From: Pseudoalteromonas ulvae UL12
Lineage (GTDB): Bacteria > Pseudomonadota > Gammaproteobacteria > Enterobacterales > Alteromonadaceae
Reading direction: 5' to 3'
Assembly (NCBI RefSeq): GCF_014925405.1
Contig: NZ_AQHJ01000023.1
Span: 496,001-560,000, forward strand
Length of the DNA stretch: 64,000 nucleotides
Shown here piece after piece: positions 25,279 through 35,561 of the stretch. How positions within the stretch are numbered: position 1 is the first letter of the stretch; every line of letters starts with the position of its first letter. The notes below the pieces were generated by a model, which made no database searches, had not been told where the DNA came from, and saw nothing but the letters and a program-made list of their open reading frames with translations. Made by a program: the position numbers and the translations under genes.

Positions 25279-25719
25279 ATGAACGCAGTGTTTTACGTTC
25301 AAAAACAAGAAAATGAGCCGGATAACCCTATCCCGGCTCATTTTGATCTCGCTGCACGCATTGCAGCTGATTATTACCGCCAAGGTCAGCGTGTCTTTAT
25401 TTATACCGACAATAAAAACGACGCTCACTTAATCGATGAACATTTATGGGGATTTGAAGCGGACAGCTTTGTCCCCCATAACCTTCAAGGTGAAGGCCCC
25501 GCCATGGGCGCGCCGGTTGAGATTGGCGACTCAACTCCGGTTGGCAACCGAAAAATTTTAATTAATCTGGCGCAAACCGTGCCCGATTTCATTCGACGAT
25601 TTAATCAAGTGTTTGATTTTGTCCCTTTGCAAACAGAGCAAAAACAAGCGGCCAGAGAGCGCTATAAGCAGCTTCGCCAACTTGGGGCCAACATGACAAC
25701 ACGTGATATTGAACAGTAA
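25279..25719 (+). CDS. holC: DNA polymerase III chi subunit
   Basis: HolC (chi) is part of the clamp-loader complex and connects it, through psi, to single-stranded DNA-binding protein. The 146-aa product has the family N-terminus (AVFYVQKQENEP in place of ATFYLLDN), a conserved YRQGQRVFIYTDN segment and IDEHLWGFEADSFVPHNL, typical of HolC. GAGG precedes the ATG. It lies 36 bases after pepA and 24 before valS, probably in one transcript. E. coli HolC is also 147 aa. Confidence 0.93.
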   Translation: MNAVFYVQKQENEPDNPIPAHFDLAARIAADYYRQGQRVFIYTDNKNDAHLIDEHLWGFEADSFVPHNLQGEGPAMGAPVEIGDSTPVGNRKILINLAQTVPDFIRRFNQVFDFVPLQTEQKQAARERYKQLRQLGANMTTRDIEQ

Positions 25720-25743
25720 GTATTATTTAAAAGGTTCTGTGTA

Positions 25744-28590
25744 ATGGATAAAACCTATAATCCGCAAGATATTGAACAGTCTTTATATCAAGATTGGGAA
25801 GAAAAAGGCTACTTTAAGCCGTCAGGCCAAGGTGAAGCCTATTCAATTATGATTCCACCTCCCAATGTCACTGGTAGCTTGCACATGGGTCATGCATTCC
25901 AAGACACCATCATGGATACCTTAACCCGTTTTAAACGCATGCAAGGTAATAACACCTTATGGCAAGTGGGTACCGATCACGCGGGTATCGCGACTCAAAT
26001 GGTTGTCGAGCGCAAACTCGCCGCAGAAGAAGGGAAAACTCGCCACGATTTAGGTCGCGATGCGTTTATCGATAAAATCTGGCAATGGAAAAACGAATCA
26101 GGTGGCACAATTACCAAGCAGCTTCGTCGCTTAGGTGCATCGGTCGATTGGGATCGTGAACGCTTTACCATGGACGAAGGCCTATCTGAAGCAGTCAAAG
26201 AAGTGTTTGTTCGTTTACACAAAGAAGATTTAATTTACCGCGGTAAGCGCCTTGTAAACTGGGATCCAAAACTTCACACAGCTATCTCAGATTTAGAAGT
26301 CGAAAACAAAGACAAACAAGGTCATATGTGGAACCTTCGTTATCCACTTGCTGATGGTTTAACTACAAAAGATGGCAAAGATTACATTGTCGTCGCCACA
26401 ACTCGCCCAGAGACCATGCTCGGTGATACGGGTGTAGCGGTCAATCCTGAAGATGAGCGTTATCTTGATTTAATCGGTAAAGAAGTGCTGCTGCCAATCG
26501 TTAATCGTCGCATTAAAATTGTCGCCGACGAACATGCCGATATGGAAAAAGGCACAGGTTGTGTAAAAATCACACCTGCTCACGACTTTAACGATAACGA
26601 AGTCGGTAAGCGCCATCAATTAGAAATGATTAATATCTTTGATAAAGATGCGGCAGTGCTCTCGGCTGGTGAAGGTTATGACTTTAGCGGTAAGCCTATT
26701 GAAATTGACGCCCCGATCCCTGAGCGTTTTCACGGCTTAGATCGCTTTGATGCACGTAAACTCATTGTTGATGAATTTGAACAACTTGGCTTACTCGAAA
26801 AAATCGATGATCACAGCTTAACTGTGCCTTACGGTGACCGTTCAGGTGTAGTGATTGAGCCTTTATTAACAGATCAATGGTATGTACGTGTTGCACCACT
26901 TGCTGAACCAGCAAAGCAAGCGGTTGCCAATGGGGATATTAAATTTGTCCCTGCGCAATACGAAAACATGTACAACGCATGGATGAATGACATTCAAGAT
27001 TGGTGTATTTCACGCCAACTCTGGTGGGGACACCGCATTCCAGCTTGGTATGATGCACAAGGTAACGTCTTTGTTGGCCGCGATGAAGCTGAAGTACGCG
27101 CCGAAAATAATATTGCTGATGATGTCGTCTTAACTCAAGACGAAGATGTACTTGATACGTGGTTCTCATCTGCGCTGTGGACATTCTCAACACAAGGTTG
27201 GCCTGCAAATACAGACGATTTAAAAACATTCCACCCTTCGGATGTTTTAGTGACTGGTTTTGACATCATCTTTTTCTGGGTCGCTCGTATGATCATGATG
27301 ACGATGCACTTCATTAAAGATGACAATGGCAAACCACAAGTCCCCTTTAAAACTGTGTATGTTACCGGCCTCATTCGTGATGAGAATGGCGATAAAATGT
27401 CAAAATCAAAAGGCAACGTGCTTGATCCTATCGACATGATTGACGGCATTGATTTAGAGAGCTTAGTTGAGAAGCGTTGCGGTAACATGATGCAGCCACA
27501 ACTTGCTAAAAAAATCGAGAAAAACACCCGTAAAGCCTTCACTGATGGCATTGAAGCACACGGTACTGACGCCCTGCGCTTTACACTCGCTGCGATGGCT
27601 TCAACTGGCCGCGACATCAACTGGGATATGAATCGTCTCGATGGTTACCGCAATTTCTGTAACAAGTTATGGAATGCGAGCCGCTATGTGCTGATGAATA
27701 CTGAAGACAAAGATTGCGGCTTTAATGGCGGCGAGATGCAATACTCTCTTGCCGATCGTTGGATCTTAGGTCAATTTGAAACCACAGTGAAGACTTTTAC
27801 CGATCATTTAGATAACTACCGCTTTGATTTAGCAGCAAATACTATCTACGAATTCACATGGAATCAGTTCTGTGACTGGTATTTAGAGCTGACAAAACCA
27901 GTGTTATTCAAAGGGACAGAACAAGAGCAACGCGGCACTCGCCAGACCCTTGTCACTGTGCTTGAAGGACTATTACGTCTGATGCACCCGCTCACACCTT
28001 ACATTACCGAAACTATTTGGCAGCGTGTTGCACCACTTGCTGGCATCAATGCGGATACCATTATGCTGCAAGCATACCCTCGCTTTGATGAGAGCAAAGT
28101 CGACGCAAAAGCCATGGCCGATTTAGAGTGGGTGAAACAGTTCATTCTTGCAATTCGTAATATCAGAGGTGAAATGGACATCAGCCCAAATACACCACTG
28201 AATGTATTACTCAAAAATGCCTCAGCAGAAGATCAAAGCCGCCTAAATGAAAACCAAGCATTTTTAGCCTCACTAGCAAAACTTGAGACTATCACTGTGT
28301 TAGGTGACAACGATGACGCTCCAGCTTCAGCGACAGCGCTAGTTGGGAACCTTGAAGTGTTAATTCCTATGGCGGGCTTAATCGATGTCGATGCAGAGCT
28401 TGCTCGTATCGCCAAACAGCTTGAAAAAGCAGAAAAAGGCCTTGCTCAAGTGCAAAACAAACTGGCTAATGAAAAGTTTGTTAATAATGCACCTGAAGCC
28501 GTCCTTGCAAAAGAGCACGAAAAGTTAGCCGAGTTTACCGATGCGCAAACAAAGTTGCTTGAACAAAAAGCAAAAATAGAAAGCTTATAA
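25744..28590 (+). CDS. valS: Valyl-tRNA synthetase
   Basis: ValRS charges tRNA-Val in the cytoplasm. The 948-aa protein (E. coli 951) has the class I HIGH motif as HMGH (47-50, in [13 protein letters not shown]), an editing domain in the first half, KMSKS at 551-555, an anticodon-binding domain, and a C-terminal coiled coil (about 885-948, rich in Glu/Lys) that grips the tRNA. AAGG precedes the ATG. A strong terminator follows, closing the pepA-holC-valS unit. Confidence 0.97.
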   Translation: MDKTYNPQDIEQSLYQDWEEKGYFKPSGQGEAYSIMIPPPNVTGSLHMGHAFQDTIMDTLTRFKRMQGNNTLWQVGTDHAGIATQMVVERKLAAEEGKTRHDLGRDAFIDKIWQWKNESGGTITKQLRRLGASVDWDRERFTMDEGLSEAVKEVFVRLHKEDLIYRGKRLVNWDPKLHTAISDLEVENKDKQGHMWNLRYPLADGLTTKDGKDYIVVATTRPETMLGDTGVAVNPEDERYLDLIGKEVLLPIVNRRIKIVADEHADMEKGTGCVKITPAHDFNDNEVGKRHQLEMINIFDKDAAVLSAGEGYDFSGKPIEIDAPIPERFHGLDRFDARKLIVDEFEQLGLLEKIDDHSLTVPYGDRSGVVIEPLLTDQWYVRVAPLAEPAKQAVANGDIKFVPAQYENMYNAWMNDIQDWCISRQLWWGHRIPAWYDAQGNVFVGRDEAEVRAENNIADDVVLTQDEDVLDTWFSSALWTFSTQGWPANTDDLKTFHPSDVLVTGFDIIFFWVARMIMMTMHFIKDDNGKPQVPFKTVYVTGLIRDENGDKMSKSKGNVLDPIDMIDGIDLESLVEKRCGNMMQPQLAKKIEKNTRKAFTDGIEAHGTDALRFTLAAMASTGRDINWDMNRLDGYRNFCNKLWNASRYVLMNTEDKDCGFNGGEMQYSLADRWILGQFETTVKTFTDHLDNYRFDLAANTIYEFTWNQFCDWYLELTKPVLFKGTEQEQRGTRQTLVTVLEGLLRLMHPLTPYITETIWQRVAPLAGINADTIMLQAYPRFDESKVDAKAMADLEWVKQFILAIRNIRGEMDISPNTPLNVLLKNASAEDQSRLNENQAFLASLAKLETITVLGDNDDAPASATALVGNLEVLIPMAGLIDVDAELARIAKQLEKAEKGLAQVQNKLANEKFVNNAPEAVLAKEHEKLAEFTDAQTKLLEQKAKIESL

Positions 28591-28608
28591 TCTGCTATTT
28601 TTACCCAT

Positions 28609-28637
28609 AAAAAACGCGAGCTTAGCTCGCGTTTTTT
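28609..28637 (+). terminator. Rho-independent terminator after valS
   Basis: AAAAAACGCGAGC and GCTCGCGTTTTTT pair around TTA, followed by ATTTTC, about 20 bases after the valS stop. T-runs on both strands suggest it also serves the converging fadL-type gene. Confidence 0.92.
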
Positions 28638-28686
28638 ATTTTCATCAGAACAAATTATCTTGGTTTAAACGACTCAATCCGAGTGA

Positions 28687-29946
28687 CTAAAACTGATAAT
28701 TATACTGAGCACCAACAAGATAAGCATGGCCCTTAGATTCAAAACCCCAAGACTGACCAAGATTGTCGCTTTCTGTGAAGTTTTGTGTCTCACCGCGCAA
28801 GGCACTCATGCCCACATCAACACTTGAATGTGCATCAAGCTGATAAGTTAAACCTGCACTTAACCATAAGCGGTTGGTATCTGGAATTGAGATAGACAAA
28901 TGACTCTGCTCTGCAGGAGACTCATCATACGCCAAACCAGCGCGAAGCTTTAGCGCCTCATTAAATTGATAATCTCCCCCTAAAGCAACACGAAAAGAAC
29001 TTGTGAAGTCTTCAGTTTTACTAAATACAGGGGCATCACGGCCTTCAACGTAGGCTTCTAACTTATCGAAGCTCGTCCAACCCGTCCATAAAATTGAATA
29101 ATGTAATCCGAACTCTGAATTCAATTGATGAGAGCCTGAAAATTCAGCAATAGCTGGCAAGGTAATCGCGACTGAACCTGGTAAACTTTGCCCAGCTAAC
29201 CCACCGAGTTGGGCTGGTAGCTGATTTGAATAAGTACCATCAAACGTAATATCTGTTTCGCTGCGGTAATGAAAACCGTAGCGATGTCCAGGTTTCACGT
29301 CATACGCAAAGCCAATATTGAATCCATAGCCAGTGTCATCACCTTCTAGATTAACCGCTTGCGTTTGAGCTGGGATAGGTAAAGGAGATGCACCAAAGGT
29401 ACGCTTAATTGTCGCATCGGCATAAATGTAATTAATGCCAACCGCAACAGAAAATACTTCGTTTACTCGGTAAGCGAGGCTGCTGTTTAAATTAACTGTG
29501 GTTATTTCTGTATTACCTGCCAACTGCCCTGCAGCATAATCATCATTAAACTCTGTTGCCAAACCGAAATTAGAAAAAGCACCAAAACCAATCGCAAACT
29601 CATCATTAATTGGCATGGTAAAATAAGCAGCTGGAACAACCGCACTCGGGGCAATACTGTCTTCATTTAACACATCGGCACTTAAACCATAAGGTGCACT
29701 TTCACCTTTGAGGCTAACATCAGGTTTAACATACGTGGCCACAACACTCAGTTGCATGTTGTCAAATTGAGTCATTAAAGCCGGGTTACGCGCAACGACT
29801 GAGGCATTTTCAGCAATTGCAGCATCGCCAGCGAACGCTCTGCCTAACCCTGAGGCACTGTGTTCTGCTAATTGAAATGCTGCAGAAAAAGCCTGCTGCG
29901 ATACTAATGTCAAACTTACTGCAAGCAGCGTTTTTTTAAAATTCAT
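28687..29946 (-). CDS. FadL/OmpP1-type outer-membrane long-chain fatty acid channel
   Basis: A 419-aa outer-membrane beta-barrel that takes up long-chain fatty acids or other hydrophobic compounds. The ATG chosen gives signal peptide MNFKKTLLAVSLTLVSQQAF, cleaved near FSA; the frame runs on to 30042 but that adds no sensible leader. The mature N-terminus AFQLAEHSASGLGRAFAGDA and the NPA hatch motif (VVARNPALMTQF) are family hallmarks. The C-terminus ends GAQYNYQF, with the terminal Phe needed for BAM insertion. Palindromes upstream (30055-30068, 30101-30121) may be operators. Confidence 0.9.
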   Translation of the reverse strand: MNFKKTLLAVSLTLVSQQAFSAAFQLAEHSASGLGRAFAGDAAIAENASVVARNPALMTQFDNMQLSVVATYVKPDVSLKGESAPYGLSADVLNEDSIAPSAVVPAAYFTMPINDEFAIGFGAFSNFGLATEFNDDYAAGQLAGNTEITTVNLNSSLAYRVNEVFSVAVGINYIYADATIKRTFGASPLPIPAQTQAVNLEGDDTGYGFNIGFAYDVKPGHRYGFHYRSETDITFDGTYSNQLPAQLGGLAGQSLPGSVAITLPAIAEFSGSHQLNSEFGLHYSILWTGWTSFDKLEAYVEGRDAPVFSKTEDFTSSFRVALGGDYQFNEALKLRAGLAYDESPAEQSHLSISIPDTNRLWLSAGLTYQLDAHSSVDVGMSALRGETQNFTESDNLGQSWGFESKGHAYLVGAQYNYQF

Positions 29947-30291
29947 GGTGTTCTCTTGTTGTCTAATGCGATACATCATCGCATCGCTGTGCGTCATCAT
30001 ATTACTTAACATCATGACGTCAGCGTTATTTGCACGGCGCATCTTGGCGATAGGACCAAGACCTTGGTAACAAGCGCTAACTTACTTATTACTGAGCATA
30101 TACTCTAACTTTTTTAGAGTAATAACTCAGCATTTAAATTGTAATTAAGTTTGTTCTCTCGCTTAAAAATCAACGGATTGAGTACAAAACAAGCAAAGCG
30201 ATTAAAACACCTAAATGATAATAAATATCATTTACATTTAATTTATTTTTGATATGCTTAAACTCTGACAAGCCAATAAGGAACGATACCA
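29947..30291. promoter_or_regulatory. fadL-type gene / small membrane protein divergent control region
   Basis: The 345 bases contain several symmetric sites. ACCAAG-AC-CTTGGT (30055-30068) is a 6-2-6 palindrome. TACTCTAA and TTAGAGTA (30101-30121) form an 8-bp inverted repeat with a 5-base loop. A Fur box lies at 30216-30230 on the small-protein side. The two palindromes lie on the fadL side and could bind a fatty-acid regulator, but they do not fit the E. coli FadR consensus well. Confidence 0.5.
30216..30258 (+). promoter_or_regulatory. Fur box with adjacent promoter
   Basis: TGATAATAAATATCA (30216-30230) matches 13 of the 14 defined positions of the 7-1-7 Fur consensus TGATAATNATTATCA. 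It abuts a good promoter: -35 TTTACA (30231-30236), a 16-base spacer, and -10 TATGCT (30253-30258), ahead of the ORF at 30292. Fur with iron bound here would block RNA polymerase. Confidence 0.7.
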
Positions 30292-30585
30292 ATGCTATTA
30301 ATCATGCTTGCTTTTATGTTCTGTTTAATTGCCGTTAAAGCGTTATTAATGAGTAATCAATATGCAGATACGGATGACGCCCATGCTGATGAGAGACTCA
30401 CTCAATTTTGGTTTGTGGCGATTATTATGGCGGTAGTGGCGCAGCTAATGTGCACTTATTTGTTTGATGGCTTTTTTGGCACTTTTATATGGTTACTAAT
30501 GCTCTTAAGCAGCTATGTAATAATCCGATTGCCTTTGGTTAAGTTACTTAAATTCGAACGCACTAAACGCTCAACTGCTCTTTGA
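30292..30585 (+). CDS. Small membrane protein under a Fur box
   Basis: I do not recognise this 97-aa protein. It has three likely helices: about 1-20 (MLLIMLAFMFCLIAVKALLM), 39-58 (FWFVAIIMAVVAQLMCTYLF) and 62-84. A polar loop YADTDDAHADERLTQ lies between the first two. A good RBS (AAGGAAC) and a Fur-type promoter suggest it is expressed when iron is scarce. Its end overlaps the 3' end of the HD-GYP gene by 23 bases. It could help iron transport or metal stress, but nothing in the sequence names a function. Confidence 0.65.
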   Translation: MLLIMLAFMFCLIAVKALLMSNQYADTDDAHADERLTQFWFVAIIMAVVAQLMCTYLFDGFFGTFIWLLMLLSSYVIIRLPLVKLLKFERTKRSTAL

Positions 30586-31804
30586 GTAAACGACTTAAAT
30601 TTATTTGATGCTCCTGTGGCTGGACACTGCCAAGAATTCTCAGTGTTGATCCATGCTCAGATAAACAGAGTTTTTTACGGGTAATATAGTGCTGGTGCTT
30701 GGCATTGTAAAAAACCTGAATTTTCGGACGTAAGGGTTGTGAGCGGTTGCCTTCTAATACTAAAGCCAGCTTTTCTCCCGTGAGTTTGACTATCGAACCA
30801 ACAGGGTGCACACCGATACACCGAATAAATTTTTGCACCAGCACGGCATCAAAAAGCGTTGGTTGACTCATTAAATAGCGCAGGGCTGCAATGGGTTCAA
30901 TGCCTTTTTTAAATGTTCTATCGGCTGTCAACGCATCATATACATCGACAATGGCGATGATCTTCGCTGCGGTACTAAGCTGGTTATTTGATAAACCCCG
31001 AGGGTAGCCACTGCCATCTAATCGTTCATGATGGTTAACAATGACATCAATCATCAATGGTGTCAGTCCAGGATATTGCTTAGCAAGCTGGTAGCTATGC
31101 GCAACATGTTTTTGCACGGCCTTTCGTTCTAAGGCGGTCAGTTTTGTTGGTTTGGTCAAAATTCCCTGAGGTACTTTGGCCTGCCCTAAATCATGTAATA
31201 ATGCCCCCATAGTTAGTTCGATAATGCGCTCTTTCGCAAAACCTAAAAACTTAGCAAACATCGTCACTAGGATGGCTGTATTAATAGAATGCCTAAATGC
31301 ATAAGTGTTTTTATCTCGCAGACGAGTCAGCACAGCCATGGCACTTTCATTTCTAAAAACTGATTCCAAAATCGTTTGTCCAACGTCATCAAGAACCGCA
31401 ATATTGACATTTTGCCCCATCATTAAATCACAGTGCAACGTGGTCATTTTTCGAAGTCCAGCATCATAATCTGCTGAAGCTTGGCGAAACTCTTCTTCAA
31501 TGGAAATTGCGTCGTCTACTGGAGGGCGTTTTTTTCGACGTGGATTATGTTTAACTGCTGGATTAGGCGAAACCGTTTCTTCGCTAGGTGGCGTTTCTGC
31601 TGATGGCTCTACAGGCGATTGCTCACTTTGCCTTACATCTATCTCTAATTGCTTAACCCCACGTTGTTGTAAGGTGTCAATTAATGGCTGGCTACGAACT
31701 ATCCCAGTTTTTATTTTAAGATCCGACTTTTGCTTCAAAATTCGGGTGACATACATGCCAGGTTTTAATTCGGCAATTGAGATAACTTTTAACATAAACT
31801 GCAT
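30563..31804 (-). CDS. HD-GYP domain cyclic-di-GMP phosphodiesterase
   Basis: A 413-aa cytoplasmic protein likely to hydrolyse cyclic di-GMP. The N-terminal region (about 1-60, IAELKPGMYVTRI) is the DUF3391 type that often precedes HD-GYP; a proline-rich linker follows. The HD-GYP domain spans about 140-330, with HDLGQAKVPQGIL for the metal-binding HD and NHHERLDGSGYPRGL for the GYP part. All usual residues are present, so an active enzyme is expected. The first ATG could also be codon 4 (31795). It converges on the small membrane protein, and no partner is in its operon. Confidence 0.9.
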   Translation of the reverse strand: MQFMLKVISIAELKPGMYVTRILKQKSDLKIKTGIVRSQPLIDTLQQRGVKQLEIDVRQSEQSPVEPSAETPPSEETVSPNPAVKHNPRRKKRPPVDDAISIEEEFRQASADYDAGLRKMTTLHCDLMMGQNVNIAVLDDVGQTILESVFRNESAMAVLTRLRDKNTYAFRHSINTAILVTMFAKFLGFAKERIIELTMGALLHDLGQAKVPQGILTKPTKLTALERKAVQKHVAHSYQLAKQYPGLTPLMIDVIVNHHERLDGSGYPRGLSNNQLSTAAKIIAIVDVYDALTADRTFKKGIEPIAALRYLMSQPTLFDAVLVQKFIRCIGVHPVGSIVKLTGEKLALVLEGNRSQPLRPKIQVFYNAKHQHYITRKKLCLSEHGSTLRILGSVQPQEHQINLSRLLKEQLSV

Positions 31805-31937
31805 TCATTACGTTCAAGGCATAAAACTTACACTCGATTAACACCAATTGCGACATTTATCATGAATTAAGTAGGGGGATGCAATAAAAACACAACTTTT
31901 GTATTAACTTTAGAGGAATGAATTTGGGCAGGAAAAG

Positions 31938-31967
31938 CGATAGCCAAGCACGCGGACTAAGCTATCG
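31938..31967 (-). terminator. Probable terminator after rraB
   Basis: CGATAGC and GCTATCG pair around a 16-base loop, with CTTTTCC following on the minus strand, 10 bases past the rraB stop. The loop is long, so confidence is modest. Confidence 0.5.
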
Positions 31968-31976
31968 TAACGCAGA

Positions 31977-32312
31977 TTATTCTTGGAAGTAAGTGCCCCA
32001 GCCATCGTACTCAACTTGGCATTCATGAGCTAATGCTGACAGTTTATCAACATCTTCCATGATTACATCAACATCTAGCTCAGCTTCAACCACGACATCA
32101 AAGCCCCAAATTTTGCTGCCATCTTCTAATTCTAATTCCGCAGGATCTTCAACGTCATAACCTAACTTAAATGCTTGTAGTGCGGCATTTTCTAACTGTT
32201 TGAAATCTTCACTGACAAAGTGATGTTCTACTTCATATAAAATCTCTGGATTTGAACCATCTTCTAATAATGACTCAACAATGTCTTCACTAATTTCGCG
32301 CCAGTTTTCCAT
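31977..32312 (-). CDS. rraB: RNase E inhibitor RraB
   Basis: RraB binds the C-terminal scaffold of RNase E and slows part of its mRNA decay. The 111-aa protein aligns well with E. coli RraB: SLLEDGSNPEILYEVEHHF, FKLGYDVEDPAELELEDG and the strong signature VEYDGWGTYF. It lacks the long acidic C-terminal tail of E. coli RraB (138 aa) and ends shortly after the signature. The start overlaps the plsC stop (TAATG), so the two are co-translated. Confidence 0.92.
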   Translation of the reverse strand: MENWREISEDIVESLLEDGSNPEILYEVEHHFVSEDFKQLENAALQAFKLGYDVEDPAELELEDGSKIWGFDVVVEAELDVDVIMEDVDKLSALAHECQVEYDGWGTYFQE

Positions 32313-33031
32313 TATTTACTCTCTTGTTCTGCGACTTTCGCATCTAACTGTTTGATCTTGTCATCCATAATAGCATGGACGTTTTGAGCTTGCTCTCGAA
32401 TGCTGCTATTTTGCTGCAATTTAATCGGCGCAAGCAACTCAATATAAATAGTGCCATTATTCCAACGATTAAGCTTAATGGTCTTGTGAGTCGTACTCAT
32501 ACACACTGGCACAATGGGCACTTCGGCTTGTAATGCAGTGTGAAACGCGCCCGTTTTAAAAGGTAGTAAACCTTTACCATAACTACGAGTGCCTTCAGGA
32601 AACATCCAAACAGACAACTGCTTATGCTTAATTTTATTGGCCGCTTTTGAAATCGTACCAAGCGCTTTTGAGCGATTAGCTCTATCGATCAAAATATTAC
32701 CAGAGAGCCAATATAGTTGACCAAAAAATGGGATCCATTTTAGGCTTTTCTTACCTATGCTCACCGTTCGCTCAGGAACCGCATTGGTGATAGTAAAAAT
32801 ATCATAACTATTTTGATGATTAGCAACAAACACATACGGGCCTTTGCTTACTTCTGGAGACACGCTAATTTCGATCGTCACTCCTAACAACTTGCTGACA
32901 CTGCCATACCAAGTTGCAATACGATGGACATGATTAGGGTGAAACGGTACAAAAATGCACAGCAATAATCCAAATACTCCGCTGAATAAAATAAACAGCG
33001 CAATCAAAAATAATCTAATTACAGCAAGCAA
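32312..33031 (-). CDS. plsC: 1-acyl-sn-glycerol-3-phosphate acyltransferase
   Basis: PlsC acylates lysophosphatidic acid to phosphatidic acid at the inner membrane in phospholipid synthesis. The 239-aa protein begins with a membrane helix (LAVIRLFLIALFILFSGVFG) and has the NHxxxxD motif as NHQNSYD and the second motif FPEGTRSYG. The TTG start is chosen because GAGGAG lies 7 bases upstream and the N-terminus then matches E. coli MLYIFRLII; a longer frame starts at 33046. rraB is coupled downstream. Confidence 0.93.
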   Translation of the reverse strand: MLAVIRLFLIALFILFSGVFGLLLCIFVPFHPNHVHRIATWYGSVSKLLGVTIEISVSPEVSKGPYVFVANHQNSYDIFTITNAVPERTVSIGKKSLKWIPFFGQLYWLSGNILIDRANRSKALGTISKAANKIKHKQLSVWMFPEGTRSYGKGLLPFKTGAFHTALQAEVPIVPVCMSTTHKTIKLNRWNNGTIYIELLAPIKLQQNSSIREQAQNVHAIMDDKIKQLDAKVAEQESK

Positions 33032-33155
33032 AGCCTGACTCCTCAAGTGAAAGTGCGCGCATTATAAACCTTATCGTAAGCAAATCCTATTTTGGCGTAC
33101 AGCTGTAAGCCAATATTCATAATCACTAAACCTCAATGACGAATATGGCAATAAA

Positions 33156-33175
33156 AAACGCCCCGAAGAGCGTTT
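33156..33175 (-). terminator. Rho-independent terminator after parC
   Basis: On the minus strand AAACGCTC and GGGCGTTT close a stable TTCG tetraloop, followed by TTTATT, about 20 bases after the parC stop. Confidence 0.88.
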
Positions 33176-33197
33176 ATTTAATCGTAAAAATACTAAT

Positions 33198-35504
33198 TTA
33201 ATCGAGCTTAAAGTCTTGAGGATCATCTAATGATTCAACGCCACCGACTTCAACATTATCGATTTCAATCGCATCAACACGCTGCAAACCTCGCGGTAGT
33301 TTATTACCTCGGCGACCTCGTTCTCCATAATAATGCTCTAAATCGCTCGATTTCAGGGTTAATTTTCGCTTACCGGCATGCAAGGTCACAGAGCTATTTT
33401 CTGGCACCACAGCCAATACAGTCACAAACTCTTCGCGAGACTTCACTCGAGCTGAAGGGATTGAAATAATTTTGTTTCCTTTGCCTTTTGCCAGTTTTGG
33501 TAAATCACGCAGCGGGAACATTAACATGCGCCCTTCATTAGAAATCGCCAGGCAATAATCGCTGCTGATGTCGTTCACTCTTATTGGAGACATTAAATGT
33601 GCTTCAGCAGATAAACTCACCAATGCTTTACCGTTTTTATTTTTGCTGACTAGATCTGTAAAGCCCGTCACAAACCCATATCCAGCATCTGAGGCCATCA
33701 AGAATAAGTGCTCATTGTCGCCCATAACCACATGCTCAAAATTCACGCCAGTAGCCATATTAAAGCGCCCTGTCATGGGCTCTCCTTGGCTTCGAGCGGT
33801 TGGTAGGCTATGTGCATCAGTCGAAAATGCGCGCCCACTTGAATCTAAGAACACCACAGGCTGATTACTTCGCCCTTTTGCCGATGCTTTAAATTCATCT
33901 CCAGCCCGATAACTCAAACCGACAGCATCAATATCATGCCCTTTTGCACACCGTGCCCAGCCTTTTTCTGATAACACCACAGTAACAGCTTCGCTTGGTA
34001 TTAAATCTTTTTCGCTTAACGCTTTTGCTTCTGCACGCTCGACCACCGGAGAGCGGCGCTCATCACCATACAGTTCAGCGGCTTGTTGAATTTCTTTTTT
34101 GATCAAAGTCGACATACGACGATCTGAACCTAAAGTTTGCTCCAACTTATCTCGCTCTTGAGCCAGTTCATCTTGCTCGCCACGGATTTTAACTTCTTCG
34201 AGTTTAGCTAAGTGACGTAGTTTTAACTCTAAAATGGCTTCTGCTTGAATATCTGAAATGCCAAAACGCGCCATCAGCACAGGTTTTGGTTTATCTTCAG
34301 CGCGGATAATTTCGATCACTTCATCAATATTTAAAAAGGCCGTTAATAAACCTTCTAAAATATGCAAACGCGCCAAAATTTTATCTAGTCGATATTGAAG
34401 GCGTCTGCGCACTGTTTCTCGGCGGTACACTAGCCATTCTGATAAAATGGTAAGTAAATCTTTTACTTGCGGGCGGCCATTCAAACCGAGCATATTGAGA
34501 TTGACGCGGTAACTTTTTTCAAGATCTGTGGTAGCGAATAAGTGAGCCATTAAAGGCTCCACTTTAATGCGGTTTGAGCGAGGAATAATCACGATGCGCG
34601 TCGGATTCTCATGATCTGACTCATCTCGTAAATCTGCAACCATAGGCAGTTTTTTCGCCTGCATCTGAGCGGCGATTTGCTCTAACACTTTGCCACCAGA
34701 ACATTGATGGGGCAAAGCCGTAATGACGATATCCCCTTGCTCTTGCGTATAAACAGCGCGCATTTTTATAGAGCCTTTACCTGTTTGGTAAATTTTTTGA
34801 ATCTCTGCCTTTGGCGTAATTATTTCAGCTTCAGTGGGGTAATCTGGCGCATGCACAAGTTCAAGCAGCTCATTGAGCTCCGCTTTTGGCTTATCAAGTA
34901 ACAAACAACAGGCATCTGCGATTTCTCGGACATTGTGAGGGGGGATATCTGTCGCCATCCCGACTGCAATACCGGTAATACCGTTAAGCAAAATATGCGG
35001 TAAACGCGCAGGAAGCACCAAAGGCTCATCCATGGTTCCGTCGAAGTTTGGCGTCCAATCGACTGTACCTTGCCCTAATTCTTGCAGTAATACTTCAGAA
35101 AATTTTGATAAACGAGCTTCGGTATAACGCATTGCAGCAAATGACTTCGGATCATCTGCCGCCCCCCAGTTACCTTGACCATCGACTAATGGATAGCGAT
35201 ATGAAAATGGTTGAGCCATCAACACCATCGCTTCATAACAAGCACTATCACCATGCGGGTGATATTTACCTAGCACATCACCGACGGTACGGGCTGATTT
35301 TTTATACTTGGCGGCCGCAGATAAACCTAACTCGCTCATTGCATAAATAATTCGCCGCTGTACAGGCTTTAAACCATCACCAATATGCGGTAAAGCCCGA
35401 TCCATGATCACATACATGGAGTAATTCAAATAAGCGTCTTCAGTAAAACGCCCCATTGATAATTGTTCTATACCCTGCAACGACAGAGCTTCTAAATCGC
35501 TCAT
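33198..35504 (-). CDS. parC: DNA topoisomerase IV subunit A
   Basis: ParC is the DNA-cutting subunit of topoisomerase IV, which separates linked daughter chromosomes. The 768-aa protein (E. coli 752) has the quinolone-resistance region [13 protein letters not shown] with Ser87 and Glu91, the same residues as wild-type E. coli Ser80/Glu84, so no common resistance change is seen. The catalytic tyrosine is Tyr127 in AAMRYTEA. The C-terminal beta-pinwheel lies from about 500. It follows a diguanylate cyclase gene on the same strand; parE lies upstream of that. Confidence 0.97.
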   Translation of the reverse strand: MSDLEALSLQGIEQLSMGRFTEDAYLNYSMYVIMDRALPHIGDGLKPVQRRIIYAMSELGLSAAAKYKKSARTVGDVLGKYHPHGDSACYEAMVLMAQPFSYRYPLVDGQGNWGAADDPKSFAAMRYTEARLSKFSEVLLQELGQGTVDWTPNFDGTMDEPLVLPARLPHILLNGITGIAVGMATDIPPHNVREIADACCLLLDKPKAELNELLELVHAPDYPTEAEIITPKAEIQKIYQTGKGSIKMRAVYTQEQGDIVITALPHQCSGGKVLEQIAAQMQAKKLPMVADLRDESDHENPTRIVIIPRSNRIKVEPLMAHLFATTDLEKSYRVNLNMLGLNGRPQVKDLLTILSEWLVYRRETVRRRLQYRLDKILARLHILEGLLTAFLNIDEVIEIIRAEDKPKPVLMARFGISDIQAEAILELKLRHLAKLEEVKIRGEQDELAQERDKLEQTLGSDRRMSTLIKKEIQQAAELYGDERRSPVVERAEAKALSEKDLIPSEAVTVVLSEKGWARCAKGHDIDAVGLSYRAGDEFKASAKGRSNQPVVFLDSSGRAFSTDAHSLPTARSQGEPMTGRFNMATGVNFEHVVMGDNEHLFLMASDAGYGFVTGFTDLVSKNKNGKALVSLSAEAHLMSPIRVNDISSDYCLAISNEGRMLMFPLRDLPKLAKGKGNKIISIPSARVKSREEFVTVLAVVPENSSVTLHAGKRKLTLKSSDLEHYYGERGRRGNKLPRGLQRVDAIEIDNVEVGGVESLDDPQDFKLD

Positions 35505-35561
35505 TCAAGCTACCTAATTTTTGTTTTAATTTTAATGATGCGCTGTATTACGCAACAAAGA

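Noticed and set aside
30015..30022. TGACGTCA palindrome upstream of the FadL-type gene
   Set aside because: It is a short palindrome expected by chance, and it lies inside the upstream extension of the frame with no partner site.
33230..33469. Plus-strand ORFs inside parC, parE, valS and glnE
   Set aside because: They are antisense shadows of long, well-conserved genes and have no start signals.
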